From contig NC_091130.1 of NCBI RefSeq assembly GCF_040183065.1, forward strand, positions 20,414,859-20,478,858: DNA of 64,000 bases, given 5' to 3'. The position numbers were made by a program, and so were the translations under genes. Source of the stretch: Periplaneta americana. Taxonomy: Eukaryota > Arthropoda > Insecta > Blattodea > Blattidae. The notes under the pieces were generated by a model. The model ran no database searches and was not told where the DNA came from. It was given only the letters and a program-made list of their open reading frames with translations. Below, one piece after another: positions 42,594 through 54,375 of this stretch (the stretch's first letter is position 1; each line of letters starts with the position of its first letter).

Positions 42594-43441
42594 CTTAGCT
42601 ACTATTCTAGGCGATTCAGATTCGAAACTCGACAAGGAAGTGCATACACAGGCCTGGAATATTTGTACTTTAAAGAAATGCCATGGAATTTGTCTCGACG
42701 CATCACAATGTCTCGGTCATGGTAGCCGGTTCCGAGGATCGAAATCCGGACCTCCCATACAGAATACATGTCGAGTATGTACTAGAAACGAGTTATGAGA
42801 CAAACAATGGGTAGCAACATATCAAAGTGGCAGCTCAGAACTGCAAGAATCACACTAGCATATCCATTTCCAGCTAATAAGAATGTTGGTCGAGGAGAGA
42901 TGGTATCTGCTTAAAAATCCCAATAACAACGGTCTAGCAACAACATTCCGCGCCGCCTGTACACAAAGTCAAGTGGTGTCTCCACTTCCGAGGGAAATCT
43001 TGATCAATGGCATGAATTTATACAAAATCAAGACATATTTTTGTTTACAATCCTCCGACACATCTCTCTCTTGAACACGAGTGGAGGGGGAGAAACTTAT
43101 CTGAGGAGGGAACAGAATAAAAGCAATGCAAGCGTCATCTTATCTGCACCGGAGCTACTATGAAGTTTCTTGCGCCATAAGATATATATTTGCATACCAC
43201 ATGCAAATCGAAGATACAGAACGGTGTCATACAGGGTGTTTGCAATTATTTCAATCATGTTCACAGAATATGAAACAAAACAAATACGCCAGTACGGCGT
43301 ATGTTTACGATTAGAAGAAAATACTCAAATTTCACAAAAATATACTATCATTAGGTTTTAATAGTTTAATGAAAATATTGGTCTTGTAAACAAAAAATAA
43401 GGATAAAATACATTAAAATTAAGGAGATATACTACAGTTGT
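42594..43441. other. Unassigned; one isolated CAGGGTGTT end
   Basis: ATACAGGGTGTTTGCAATTA at about 43230 resembles the left end of the CACCCTGTA elements, but no inverted partner follows. Small frames at 42498-43314 have no known similarity. Confidence 0.35.
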
Positions 43442-43530
43442 ATGAGCACTTTTTATTTATTTATTTAATCTGACAGGATTAAGGTCATAAGGCCTTCTCT
43501 TCCACCGTACCAGATAGCACATATAAATAC
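43442..43530 (-). mobile_element. Jockey-like LINE 3'-end fragment
   Basis: TTTATTTATTTAATCTGACA and GGATTAAGGTCATAAGGCCT resemble the 3' end of the LINE at 43840-45119 but diverged. Separate truncated insertion. Confidence 0.6.
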
Positions 43531-43686
43531 AAAAAAGAAATACGGACGCTGATGAAAGTAATACAAATTAAATTAAAGCCCTATAGAGGGTCAACAGGGG
43601 TCAAAAGTACACTATAGAGCTCTCATCGAGCTAATACAAGAAAAAAAAAAGAAAGAAAAACAGAGATAGCAATGATGATAGTGATA

Positions 43687-43690
43687 ACTG

Positions 43691-43739
<49 letters not shown>

Positions 43740-43758
43740 TAATAATAATAATAATAAA
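43687..43758 (+). repeat. (TAA)n microsatellite
   Basis: About 24 units with one GATAA interruption. Confidence 0.9.
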
Positions 43759-43839
43759 TACATTACATATTAATTGTCAATTTTACAACAGCATAGTTAC
43801 AATATTTACTATATGTCTTTAAGGTTGTTGAGCTTCTTA

Positions 43840-45119
43840 GTAGTAGTATTTATTTATTTAACCTGGTAGAGATAAGGCCGTCAGGCCTTCTCTGCCCCTC
43901 TAGCAGGAGATTCCAACTACAATATGAACAATAAAATTACAATTAATATTAAATTTACAATTACAATTACAAATAACATTACAATTAGTATTAAATTTAC
44001 AATTACAATTACAATAAAATCAAAGTACGAAAAGATTACCTGAATAATTAAAGCTAGATAATTTATCATAGGGAAACAAAGAATATTTTATATTTACTGA
44101 ATTACAAATGAAACCTAGAATAACAAAACTGTATAGTGATGAAATTACTGAATATTGAAATATTTTGTGATAGATTAAAGAAACTATTTACAAGAAATCA
44201 ATTACTGACCAAGTGCCTAGTAAGTTTTCGTTTGAATTCAATTTTATTTCGACAGTCCCTGATGCTAGCAGGTAGCGAATTCTAGAGTCTTGGCAGGGCT
44301 ATTGTGAAAGAGGATGAGTATGAGGAGGTGCGATGGGATGGTATTGTTAGTATTGTTTCATGACGAGAGCGTGTGTTCAGATTATGGTGGGAAGAAAGGT
44401 AAGTGAAGCGAGACGACAGGTACGAAGGAATAGAAGATTTCAAGATTTCGAAGAGAAAGAGGACTGAATGTAAATGTATTTTCTTATCTAGTTTAAGCCA
44501 ACCTATTGCTTCCAAGGATGGGGTAATATGATCATATTTACGAACATTGCTTACAAAACGTACACACACATTATGAGCACGTTGAAGTTCCATTTTGTTG
44601 TCGCTGGAGAGGTCAGTCAGTAAAATGTCCGCATAGTCGAAATAGGGAAATACAAGTGTCTGCACAAGGGACTTTTTTAAGCAAGAGAGGAGATGAACAT
44701 TTATCCTTTTTAGCCCATGGATAATAGAATATACTTTTCTGCAGGTTTCTGTGATTTGCATGTCCCAGTTAAGATTATTATCCATGTGAATGCCAAGATT
44801 TTTTACTGAAGAACTGAAAGGGATATGCACTGTACTTACTTTAACAGGGGAAATGTCGAGGTGCTTTACAGCGTCGGTTTGCCGTTTGTGTCCTAATATA
44901 ATTGCTTGTGTCTTTCCAGGATTGATTTTAAGACGGAGTTTCTTTGTCCATGTCACAATCGAGTCAATGTCTTCGTTCAATTTATCTATAGCGTCATTTA
45001 CTCGATCTAAGCGGGAAGAGATGTAGCATTGAAGGTCGTCAGCATACAAGTGATAGTTACAATGCCTTACAAGAGATATAATATCATTGTCATATATTGT
45101 GAACAACAATGGTCCGAGT
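43840..45119 (-). mobile_element. Jockey-like LINE, 3' half
   Basis: Minus-strand RT palm to C-terminus (44282-45119), a 3' UTR and the ATTTATTTAA tail. Its 5' break joins directly to a Penelope-like ribozyme motif at 45122. Sequence tail GGCCTGACGGCCTTATCTC is shared with 30970. Confidence 0.85.
44282..45109 (-). pseudogene. Jockey-like reverse transcriptase, palm to C-terminus
   Basis: Longest intact RT piece in the window (275 codons). Has LLFTIYDNDI, then the catalytic LYADDLQCY, LRLKINPGKTQAIILG, VKNLGIHMDNNLNWDMQI, FPYFDYADILLTDL and a C-terminal LPRLW. Block order fits Jockey-group LINEs. The N-terminal endonuclease and RT fingers are missing; the true protein is not expected to be made. 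Confidence 0.9.
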
Positions 45120-45121
45120 CT

Positions 45122-45168
45122 TAATCATACATGTTTCGGAGAATGCTTCTCCATCTTCAGTGATATCA
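45122..45168 (-). ncRNA. Hammerhead-ribozyme-like motif, minus strand
   Basis: Minus strand reads ATCA, CTGAAGA (45154-45160), a 6-bp stem II GGAGAA/TTCTCC with loop GCA, GAAA (45134-45137), CATGTA, TGAT. ATCA and TGAT can form stem I. Core and order match a minimal hammerhead. It shares GAAACATGTA with the Penelope-like element at 19161-19210, so this is probably the 3' end of another such element. Confidence 0.55.
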
Positions 45169-46147
45169 ATTTACATCGACGAAAAGGTTCCAGATATATG
45201 AACTGAGTTCCTGCGTAGTATGATGTAGTCTAGATTTTAGTGCAACAAATAAATGCCTAACATTACATGTTTCAATTTACATTATACTGTACAAGTTTTA
45301 ACAATATAAAATAATCATTGTGTGTGAGAAGAAAAGATAAAAGTATACAGTATTTACATAAAATATATTTCTTCACAATTCGAAGCACCGAATTACAAGG
45401 TGCATTCGCAACGTATCAAAAGGAAAGTATCACCTACTTTCAAGAAACGCTAAAGGGATGTTGGCATGTACGAAAATTATACAAAAATCTCGATTAAATT
45501 CTTTTTCGTGTTTTATGTCTGATTTTGATGCAGGTCAGTTTTGACTGTATAATTAAATCTTTTCCATGTAGCTTTTGCTATTACACTTTTGAAAGGACCG
45601 AGTTCTATCTGTCCTTATACCTTTTTTAACAATTTGCAACATTCAGTGCTTTTTTCCTTTAATAAGAAAATATTCCTTTCCGAACTTCTCTATAAGTTCG
45701 TTCTGAAAAGAATGCTTGATGCTCTTAATTTTCGACATGTTCCTCAGCAGTGTGAATTATAAAGCAGCTAAATTAACACTAACACATATGCATGTATAAA
45801 TAATCAAATATATAACTGAAAATAAATAAAATTTATGTGTTTACTCACAGGATCTCAAGTATGTGTGGTGATTGCAAGGACCCACTCCAAGCAGAATTAG
45901 AAATGCGGTACCGGTAATGCAATTTTTTAGGAAACCAACTTTACTCTCACAGTGCCATCCCAACCCATGGGCCATGACGTCATGTATACTCCGTGCGTTC
46001 CAAACTTCAGTTTCTCGAATTGGTGACCCTAGGCCGCAGTCTGGATATGATATAGACTAAAATTTTCATGGTCATGATATCCTGTTTTATCAACGTTTAA
46101 AAGTTTCTATTTCTCAGGATCTGTTTCACTGTAAACTTCCAAGTCTC
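45169..46147. other. Unassigned, AT-rich
   Basis: May include a decayed Penelope-like body next to the ribozyme motif, but no GIY-YIG codons were found. A 62-codon frame at 45872 is unsupported. Confidence 0.35.
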
Positions 46148-46375
46148 GTCTTCTATTACTTGACTGGATCACTGGCTGAGAAGTAACTGCCTACTGAAGG
46201 ATGTACTGGAAGGAATGGTGAACGGGAAAAAGTTCGAGGCAGAAGAAGATATCAAATGATAGTCAACATTAAGACAACTCTATCGTAAGAGGAGATCAAG
46301 AAGTAGACTTTAAGAGGAAAGATTGAATAATGCTGGGTTTGCAGTGGAGAACCTTTCTTGGGCAGAAGACTAATA
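46148..46375 (+). mobile_element. LINE C 3' fragment
   Basis: ACTGCCTACTGAAGGATGTA, GGAATGGTGAACGGGAAAA and the TTGGGCAGAAGACTAAT end match 37090-37320. Frame disrupted. Confidence 0.75.
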
Positions 46376-46469
46376 AAAAGCAGCTGAAATGAAATTTCTG
46401 AAATCAGTGAAAGAATGCTCTAAAATAGATAAAATAAAAAAGAAGAAATAAAGAAATAGTTAATTGAAT

Positions 46470-46560
46470 ATTACTTACAAATGGCTTTCAAGGAACCCGA
46501 AGGTTTATTGCCGCCCTCACATAAGCCCGCAATCGGTCCCTATCTTGTGCAAGATTAATA
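46470..46560 (-). mobile_element. LINE B 3'-terminal fragment
   Basis: CTTACAAATGGCTTTCAAGG and the CCGCCCTCACATAAGCCCGC block match 31970-32060. About 90 bp. Confidence 0.75.
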
Positions 46561-46584
46561 CATTATTGAATATTACACTGTCAA

Positions 46585-46610
46585 TAAAATCAGTGATGAT
46601 GATGATGATG

Positions 46611-46675
<65 letters not shown>

Positions 46676-47345
46676 CATCCTAATTAAATGAAGCACGATC
46701 ACTTAAAGTAACATTTAAAGTAAATCTAATTTGTATCTTAACCCCAAGTTCGAACTAAAACCCACGAGTATAATATGTTCATACATGCACAAGTACCTTT
46801 CAGCAATACACTCATTTCGCTGTCAACTCACTCACTGCACTGGAACTACGACACATTTCACTGATACTATCCTGACTTCACTAAAACTTCAAAAACATTT
46901 CACTGTTCAAATACTTTACACTAACACTATAAACTATAAAACTTCACTGACACAACACACTTAACACACTTCACACTTCACTGACACAACACACTTCTTC
47001 ACTGATACAACTCTTCAAATAACAAAATATCAATTCAACTCTTTAAATAGTGTGTATAATATGAAGAGTCCACTGCAAGAATGATGGATGTCATTTGGAA
47101 TACATTTTGCGGGAGAAGCGATTGAACCTTTGAAATGCTTAGCGCTCAAAGCTTAACTGTGATTTTCCGATCATTGCTGGACAATCAGAGTTAATGCCAT
47201 ATAACTCTCTATGTGTACACATATTCTATATGTTTTAAGCTATGCATTGACAGTCTTGGTTCATTTTCGACAAGAAAGTGACATCCATCATTCTTGCAGT
47301 GGACACTTCATATACTACCGTCTATTAATAAAGTCCTTAAGTCTT
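46585..47345 (-). repeat. Dispersed repeat family X, copy 1
   Basis: From a GAT/TAA microsatellite (46590-46672) through AAGCACGATCACTTAAAGTA, CGAACTAAAACCCACGAGTA, CTGTCAACTCACTCACTGCA and TTCACTGACACAACACACTT repeats to ACTACCGTCTATTAATAAAG. Copies 2 and 3 share this order. A MITE at 47062-47310 is inserted near the right end. Orientation is inferred from the AATAAATAC...-like end on the minus strand in copies 2 and 3. Confidence 0.75.
47062..47310. mobile_element. 249-bp TA-target MITE inside family X
   Basis: Ends TGAAGAGTCCACTGCAAGAA and, inverted, TGAAGTGTCCACTGCAAGAA pair over about 33 bp. TA at 47060-47061 and 47311-47312. Family X copy 3 at about 57524-57545 reads gtataatatactaccg without it, an exact empty site. 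Probably mobilised by a Tc1/mariner-type transposase. Confidence 0.9.
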
Positions 47346-48145
47346 AAGGTAAAAGTGGGTAAAATAATACGAAACGCACGGTAGGACCGACTGCGTATCC
47401 ATGACGTGGATGAGGGACAATATTTAGAGGTCTTCCCAGAGTTGCATACCAGCCACAATTCTTTCAAATCATTTATTTAATCCGGGAATACCTCTTGTCT
47501 GTAGATGCTATCGGCAGAAAGACGATTCATAGATGGACGAATACGAAGGGAATATTTTTCAGGTCCACCGAGAATATATCTGATGCTTGTAGACTACAAA
47601 TCTACAGCTTGTATCCTGTTGTTTTTTTTTTCTTAGTCAGCTGCCGAGGAAAGAAAATGTAGGCACAAATGTAATTTGTGAGCGAACAGAATTTGGAGTC
47701 ACCCTACAAATTAAGTCCGAGAAATCCGTCTTTATTAAGCAAACTATCCATCACTCGCAGGCATGCAGCGCTGTGTTCACATGGAAACCGATTCTTACAA
47801 AACTGTTTAATAAAATTACCATGCACGTGTAAAATACTTAAGAGGGTGGGAGAGCCCTCAAAATCTTCTAACGTATAATTATTTAAAACATTTGATGAAT
47901 GCATACCGAGTTTACAAGCTTGTTAAAGCTAGAATTATGTCAAATTTGATCACCGTTTGCATTGATTGATAATTTAGAGCAGTTATACGGACCTAATCAT
48001 GCAAAGGTGCTGTCAGGCAGCTCACCGGGTTTTTTTTCTATACTAGACCAGAGGCTGTCCGCGTTTAGGATTGAGAGGCTATGACGTCAAATGTACAGGC
48101 CTCATAGTTTCCAGTGGTTGCCCGTTATAGCCTACACAGTGGGAC
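47346..48145. other. Unassigned sequence
   Basis: A minus-strand frame (47704-47904) reads VHGNFIKQFCKNRFPCEHSA and looks protein-like but I cannot name it; the opposite frame is its shadow. No repeat match in the window. Confidence 0.35.
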
Positions 48146-48655
48146 TTGTATGTATGTATGTATTTATTCACACTGCAATGGGTATATACCCGGTGGCAAT
48201 GGTAACTAATTACACTCAATAATGACAATAATAAACACAATTAATAAAAAATACAATTAATAATTAATACTACGAATAATTATTAATAATAATAACAATA
48301 ATAATAATAACAATAATAACAGGGAACATCCTAAATTAAAAGCACGATCACTTAAAATAACATTTAAAGTAAATCTAATTTCTATCTTAAACCTAAGTTC
48401 GAACTAAAACCCACGAGTATGATATGTTCATATCTGCACAAGTACCTTTCAGCACTACACTCATTTCGCTGTCAACTCACTCACTGCACTGGAACTACGA
48501 CACATTTCACTGATTCTATCCTGATTTCACTAACACTTCAAAAACATTTCACTGTTCAAATACTTTGCACTGCCACTATAAACTATAAAGCTTCATTGAC
48601 AGGAATACGTTTCACTTACAGAACACACTTCACTGACACAACAATCGCCCGAAGG
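48146..48655 (-). repeat. Dispersed repeat family X, copy 2
   Basis: Starts GTATGTATGTATTTATTCAC, then ATACCCGGTGGCAATGGTAA, an AAT microsatellite, and the GAACTAAAACCCACGAGTAT and CTGTCAACTCACTCACTGCA blocks. It stops in the CACTGACACAAC region, lacking the last part seen in copies 1 and 3. Confidence 0.75.
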
Positions 48656-48779
48656 AAGGACCGACCACGAGGGGCCGTGGGTTTGATCTCTAACATTTGT
48701 CATCTTGATATATTTCAGTTTCATTTATCTATGTGCTCAGTTCTATATTTGGCGTCTGTGTGAATCTAGTTCGATTAAT

Positions 48780-49722
48780 TAAAATGTGTCTCAGTGAAAC
48801 GTACAGCAGAGTCTATATAGGTCAGTTTCTGTCAGATGCTTTTCCAATTCACTGCGGGCTAAAGCAAGGAGATGCACTATCACCTTTACTTTTTAACTTA
48901 GCTCTAGAATATGCCATTAGGAAAGTCCAGGATAACAGAGAGGGGGTTTGGAACTGAACGGGTTACATCAGCTGCTTGTCTATGCGGATAACGTGAATAT
49001 GTTAGGAGAAAATCCACAAACTATTAGAGAAAACACGGGAATTTCACTTGAAGCAAGTAAACAGATAGGTTTGGAAATAAATCCCGAAAAGACAAAGTAA
49101 ATGATTATGTCTCGTCATCGGAATATTGTACGAAAATGAAATATATACATTGAAAATTTATCGTTTGAAGAGGTGGAAAAGTTCAGATATCTTGGAGCAA
49201 CAGTAACAAATATAAATGATACTCGGGAGAAAATTAAACGTAAAATAAATGTGGGAAATGCCTATTATTATTCCGTTGAGAAGATTTTGTCATCAAGTCA
49301 GCTGTCAAAAAATCTGAAAGTAAGAATTTATAAAACAGTTATATTACCGGTCGTTCTGTATGGTTGTGAAACTTGGATTCTCACTTTGAGAGAGGAACAG
49401 AGATTAAGGGTGTTTGAGATTAAGGTTCTTAGGAAAATATTTGGGGCTAAGAGGGATGAAGTTAGAGGAGAATGGAGGAAGTTACACAGAACTGTACGCA
49501 TTGTATTCTTCACCTGAGATAATTAGGAACATTAAATCCAGACGTTTGAGATGGGCAGGGCATGTAGCACGTATGGGCGAATACAGAAATGCATATAGAG
49601 TGTTAGTTGGGAGGCCGGAGGGATAAAGTCCTTAGGTGAGGCCGAGACGTAGTCCTCAGATAATTAAGCGGCTATGAACCTCCGGGTTCCTTAAAAGGCA
49701 TTTGTAAGTAGGCCTAAGTAAG
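48780..49722 (+). mobile_element. LINE B copy, RT palm to 3' end
   Basis: [40 protein letters not shown], then a frameshift before VYADN (D of YADD changed to N), [10 protein letters not shown] (49173), the C-terminal KIFGAKRDEV and an AAAGGCATTTGTAAGTA end. Three or more frameshifts. Single copy of the region triplicated at 13863. Confidence 0.85.
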
Positions 49723-49924
49723 TGGTCATAATGAGTTGCAGCGAAGTTAGTAGTAGCGGCAGTAGTGATGGTAGTTGTAATAGCAGTGGTAGTAGTAGTA
49801 GAAATAGCAACAGTAATAGAGGTAATAGTAATGAATAGGCCTACCAGGGGTATCTCCTTGAGGGTAAAGGTGGTGGGCACGTAGAACTGAATCTCTGTCA
49901 TTAATACCGATTCTCTGTACAGGT

Positions 49925-51800
49925 AGGATACATTTTAAAAGATATAAGGTGACAAAATAATAAATAATGAAAAGCAAAGGTGACAAAAGAGGAGAATAAT
50001 GAAAATATAAGGAGACAACAGAGGAGAATAATGAAAATATAAAGTGACAAGAGAGGAGAATAATGAAAATATAAGGTGACAAAATAATAAATAATGAAAA
50101 GCAAAGGTGACAAAAGAGGAGAATAATGAAAATATAAGGTGACAACAGAAGAGAATGATGAAAATATAAGGTGACAAAATAATAAATAATGAAAAGCAAA
50201 GGTGACAGAACAGGAGAATAATGAAAATATAAGGTGACAACAGACGAGAATGATGAAAATATAAGGTGACAACAGAGGAGAATAATGAAAATATAAGGTG
50301 ACAAAAGAGGAGAATAATGAAAATATAAGGAGACAAAAGAGGAGAATAATGGAAATATAAGGAGACAAAAGAGGAGAATAATGGAAATATAAGGAGACAA
50401 AAGAGGAGAATAATGAAAATATAAGGTGACAAAAGAGGAGAATAATGGAAATATAAGGAGACAAAAGAGGAGAATAATGAAAATATAAGGTGACAAAAGA
50501 GGAGAATAATGAAAATATAAGGTATAAAAGAGGAGAATAATGAAAATATAAGGTACAAAAGAGGAGTATAATGAAAATATAAGGTGACAAAAGAGGAGAA
50601 TAATGGAAATATAAGGAGACAAAAGAGGAGAATAATGAAAATATAAGGTGACAAAAGAGGAGAATAATGAAAATATAAGGTACAAAAGAGGAGAATAATG
50701 AAAATATAAGGTACAAAAGAGGAGTATAATGAAAATATAAGGTGACAAAAGAGGAGAATAATGAAAATTTACGGTGCCAAAAGAGGAGAATAATGAAAAT
50801 ATAAGGTACAAAAGAGGAGAATAATGCAAATATAAGGTGACAAAAGAGGGGAATAATGAAAATTTACGGTGCCAAAAGAGGAGATTAATGAAAATATAAG
50901 GTACAAAAGAGGAGAATAATGAAAATTTACGGTGCCAAAATAGGAGATTAATGAAAATATAAGGTACAGAAGAGGAGAATAATGAAAATATAAGGTGACA
51001 AGAGGGGAATAATGAAAATATAAGGTGACAAAAGAGGAGAATAATGAAAATATAATGTGATAAAAGAGGAGAATAATGAAAATATAAGGTGATAAAAGAG
51101 GAGAATAATGAAAATATAAGGTGATAAAAGAGGAGAATAATGAAAATATAAAGTGACAAAAGAGGAGAATAATGAAAATATAAGGAGACAAAAGAGGAGA
51201 ATAATGAAAAGCAAAGGTGACAAAAGAGGAGAATAATTAAAATATAAGGTGATAAAAGGGGAGAATAATGAAAATATAAGGTGATAAAAGAGGAGAATAA
51301 TGAAAATATGAGGTGATAAAAGAGGAGAATAATGAAAATATAAAGTGACAAAAGAGGAGAATAATGAAAATATAAGGTGACAAAAGAGGAGAATAATGAA
51401 AATATAAGGAGACAAAAGAGGAGAATAATGAAAATTTGAGGTGACAAAAGAGGAGAATAATTAAAATATAAGGTGATAAAAGGGGAGAATAATGAAAATA
51501 TAAGGTGATAAAAGAGGAGAATAATGAAAATATGAGGTGATAAAAGAGGAGAATAATGAAAATATAAAGTGACAAAAGAGGAGAATAATGAAAATATAAG
51601 GTGACAAAAGAGGAGAATAATGAAAATATAAGGAGACAAAAGAGGAGAATAATGAAAATTTGAGGTGACAAAAGAGGAGAATAATTAAAATATAAGGTAC
51701 AAAAGAGGAGTATAATGAAAATATAAGGTGACAAAAGAGGGGAATAATGAAAATTTAAGGTGACAAAAGAGGAGAATAATGAAAATTTAAGGTACAAAAG
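49925..51800 (+). repeat. 32-bp minisatellite, about 59 units
   Basis: Unit GAGGAGAATAATGAAAATAT plus AAGGTGACAAAA, mostly 32 bp, some 30 bp (GGTACAAAA variant). Because 32 is not a multiple of 3 and no unit frame contains a stop on the minus strand, a 630-codon minus frame (49747-51639) and others arise. These are not genes. A 224-bp higher-order unit (7 x 32) occurs at 51237, 51461 and 51685. The 49740-49850 flank has GTA trinucleotide runs. Confidence 0.95.
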
Positions 51801-52990
51801 AAGGGAATGATGGCAGGTGAGAAAAGATTACTGTGAGAAGGGTAGGTGAAGAGGAAAACAATAGAGAAGGAAAAGCGACAACAGAGAAGAAAATAGGCCG
51901 CAATTCAGTAGACAAAAATTCCGTTAAATTCACCCATGAAAAGCTGGTGTGTAAAATGTGAAGAAAAAAGAGAAGCATGTTGACTGAACAATACAGCTGG
52001 GGCAGACAATAGGAATGCGCACGCTATATCTGAGAGCAGCCACCTCCCACATCTAATACAAGACGAGCGAAACAATCAACTATTTTACTAGCCCCAAAAA
52101 CAATTTTGAGCTGGAAAGCTGCAATCATGCGGTTGCCCGGCTTCCTCCTTTCTACGACCTTCTTGGTGAATGCTATTACGAGCATCGGTAGCCAACAGGA
52201 AGCGCTGTTATTAAATCTCGGCCGTTGATGCAATTACAAAACAAAACAACACCCAGCTCGCTTCGCCTTAAATATCCCTACAATTTTCCCGATGAGAGGT
52301 ACATTTAACGTGTCTACCTCACTGGAAAAATCGATGGATTATTTTTTAGTCTCTAATACACTGCAATGAGAGTCTCGGTTTCAATTCTCTGAAAGAAGAC
52401 AGTGTACTAACTTCGGTCCCAGATGTGAACCAGTAAAGCTGAGTGGAAACTTGAAAAGCAAAAGCGGTGGTACAGACAGGGTTGCCAGATTGGGCTACAA
52501 GTAGCGAATTGAGCTATTTGAAATTTGAATTGGCTACTGATTTTTACCATTGGGCTACTTGTGACTTTTTGGGCTACTCAAAAATTTTCGGGGCTATTTT
52601 TGGGCTATTTTTTCTGATTTGAATTTGTGGAAAATTAGTAATAATAGTTGTAGTAACAGTCTTTCTCTCCGTGAAAAAAACTGTTACAGTGTATCTAGCC
52701 TTATTTCACCACCAGCTTAACCGCGAGAAACGAAGTATCTATGCAAAGTATAGCCACAGTCTACTATATACAGTCGCGAAGCTTGAGGTGTTTTTTTGCA
52801 AATCTCGTGATAAAGCGCTCCAAGCGGTTAGCAACTAGAAACAATAGACTGTCCATAGTCGACTTTGGACTGTGTCGTATTTCTATCGAGTGCTAGCTCG
52901 TTGCGTATTTCACATTGATGCTTGTGAAATGTTCGTTATTGGTTATAATGAAAATGTTAATGGCTAAAATATAATAATTGGAATAATAAT
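51801..52990. other. Unassigned; repeated gggctac words
   Basis: 52024-52233 (minus) is an unrecognised 69-codon frame. At 52480-52610 the word TTGGGCTAC/TTTGGGCTA occurs several times around GGTTGCCAGATTGGGCTACA, perhaps a decayed element edge. Nothing else identified. Confidence 0.35.
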
Positions 52991-53137
52991 ATGGGACAAG
53001 GAGGAGACGTTTGTAGTGCTATAAATTGTAGCAACAGTAAGAGAAAGAGGCCAGAGTTATCCTTTTTCCGATTTCCGAAAGATTCAGAAAGGTTCCTGGG
53101 TTTCCACAAGAATGCTATACAGAAACAAAACTGTTAA
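52991..53137 (+). CDS. THAP-like zinc-finger N-terminus (partial)
   Basis: 48 codons from ATG read GGDVCSAINCSNSKRKRPEL and then SFFRFPKDSER before diverging. C-x4-C near the N-terminus followed by SFFRFPKD is the characteristic start of a THAP DNA-binding domain. The later Trp and C-x2-H are not in this frame. Either the exon ends near GATTCAGAAAG|GTTCCT or a frameshift has broken it. It may belong to a host THAP gene or to a P-like/THAP9-type transposon. Confidence 0.6.
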   Translation: MGQGGDVCSAINCSNSKRKRPELSFFRFPKDSERFLGFHKNAIQKQNC

Positions 53138-53280
53138 TTTGAAGTTCTTTGTGACTGTCAGAATACATTATATCCTTAAATTTCACAATGAAACGTTTCA
53201 CTCTAACCGAAAGGACATTAGATACCGGTTAAAGTTCTGTCACTTAGGCTGCTAAATTTCCAGAGAAATAAAGGTTAGGT
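53138..53280. other. Spacer after THAP-like ORF
   Basis: No further zinc-finger residues recognised in any plus frame. Confidence 0.3.
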
Positions 53281-53597
53281 CTACTTTTTTTTTCAGAGGA
53301 TATATTTTTAATTGTAGTTATTAATTTTGTTATTATTTTTATGTGTTATTTAGTAAAGACGTAGAAAAATTAAGTTTGTTTTAATGAAATTTATTGATCA
53401 CGTTTTATTTTCAATTCTGGTGGGATTATTATTGCTTAGGCCTACCTTTTCCTTCAAAGGATATGTTTTTAATTATAGCTGTTAATTTTGTTGTTATTTT
53501 TATTTGTTGCTTTACTAGAGACGTAGAAAAAGTCTGTTACAATAAAATTTATTGATCACGTTTTATTTCCAATTCTGGTGTGATTATTATTGCTTAA
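53281..53597 (+). repeat. Imperfect tandem duplication, about 160 bp
   Basis: ATTTATTGATCACGTTTTAT occurs in both halves, as do GACGTAGAAAAA and AATTCTGGTG[G/T]GATTATTA. Units begin near 53281 and 53443. Confidence 0.8.
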
Positions 53598-54375
53598 CCT
53601 CATCCCACTTTGTTAACTACGTAAGCCTACACTACAAGTACCGGTACACGTAAGTTACTCCATTAATTCATATTTCCATTATTATTGTTGTAAAGAGAAA
53701 TGCAAATTAATATTTACTGGTTTCATAGTTATTATCGCTATAATCTTGAGTGAGTGAAGCTATTATAGTAAATTTCAGTTCGTTTTGAACAAACAAAAAT
53801 AATATTAACTTATTTCTTGCAGGTATCTTCGAGTTTATGGTGGAATTTAATATACTTCATTAAAATAATAAATTAACTTTATGCATTTAATATTTCAATA
53901 ATGGAAGGAAGGTGTTAATTTTTCCAAAAGAACACAACGAAAGTGTAACATATTTTGTCGGCTGCTAGGAGAAAGATCTGCGATGATGAGGCGATAGTAG
54001 CGATCCTAGTGGTGGGCAACTACCCATGTTTGCATTTTTACTACATATTGAGCTTCGCGACTGTATATAGTAGACTGTGGTATAGCACAATGTCACATGA
54101 CCAAGCCAATGTAAGGGGATTTATTTGTTTCACCATCACCAGTATCAGCAGAAATGCAGTGGCGCAGTACAGTCTGCAAGTAGATAATAATCAGGTGCCG
54201 TTTTTCCTTCACTTCAAGGGTTAATATTTTTGTGAATGCCGATGTAGTTTATTACAATAATCTTAAATTAGGAACTAGCGTCTGTTGTAAAAGTGATATA
54301 CAGTTTTTAAATTATATTGGGGAATTGCTCTTTCGACTTTTTTTTGTAGCTTAATTATAATGTAGGCTAATTATT
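53598..54375. other. Unassigned AT-rich sequence
   Basis: An 89-codon frame (53955-54224) without known similarity. GTGATATACAGT near 54292 recurs near 55058 on the other side of the 640-bp repeat. Confidence 0.35.

Noticed and set aside
43228-43250. Fourth CACCCTGTA-type element
   Set aside because: Only one end found; no inverted partner within several kb.
49747-51639. 630-codon minus-strand open frame
   Set aside because: It follows the 32-bp minisatellite exactly and all three minus frames are open; the residue pattern is just the translated repeat.
49925-51800. CRISPR-like regular 32-bp repeats
   Set aside because: Units are contiguous with no unique spacers, and the genome is clearly eukaryotic.
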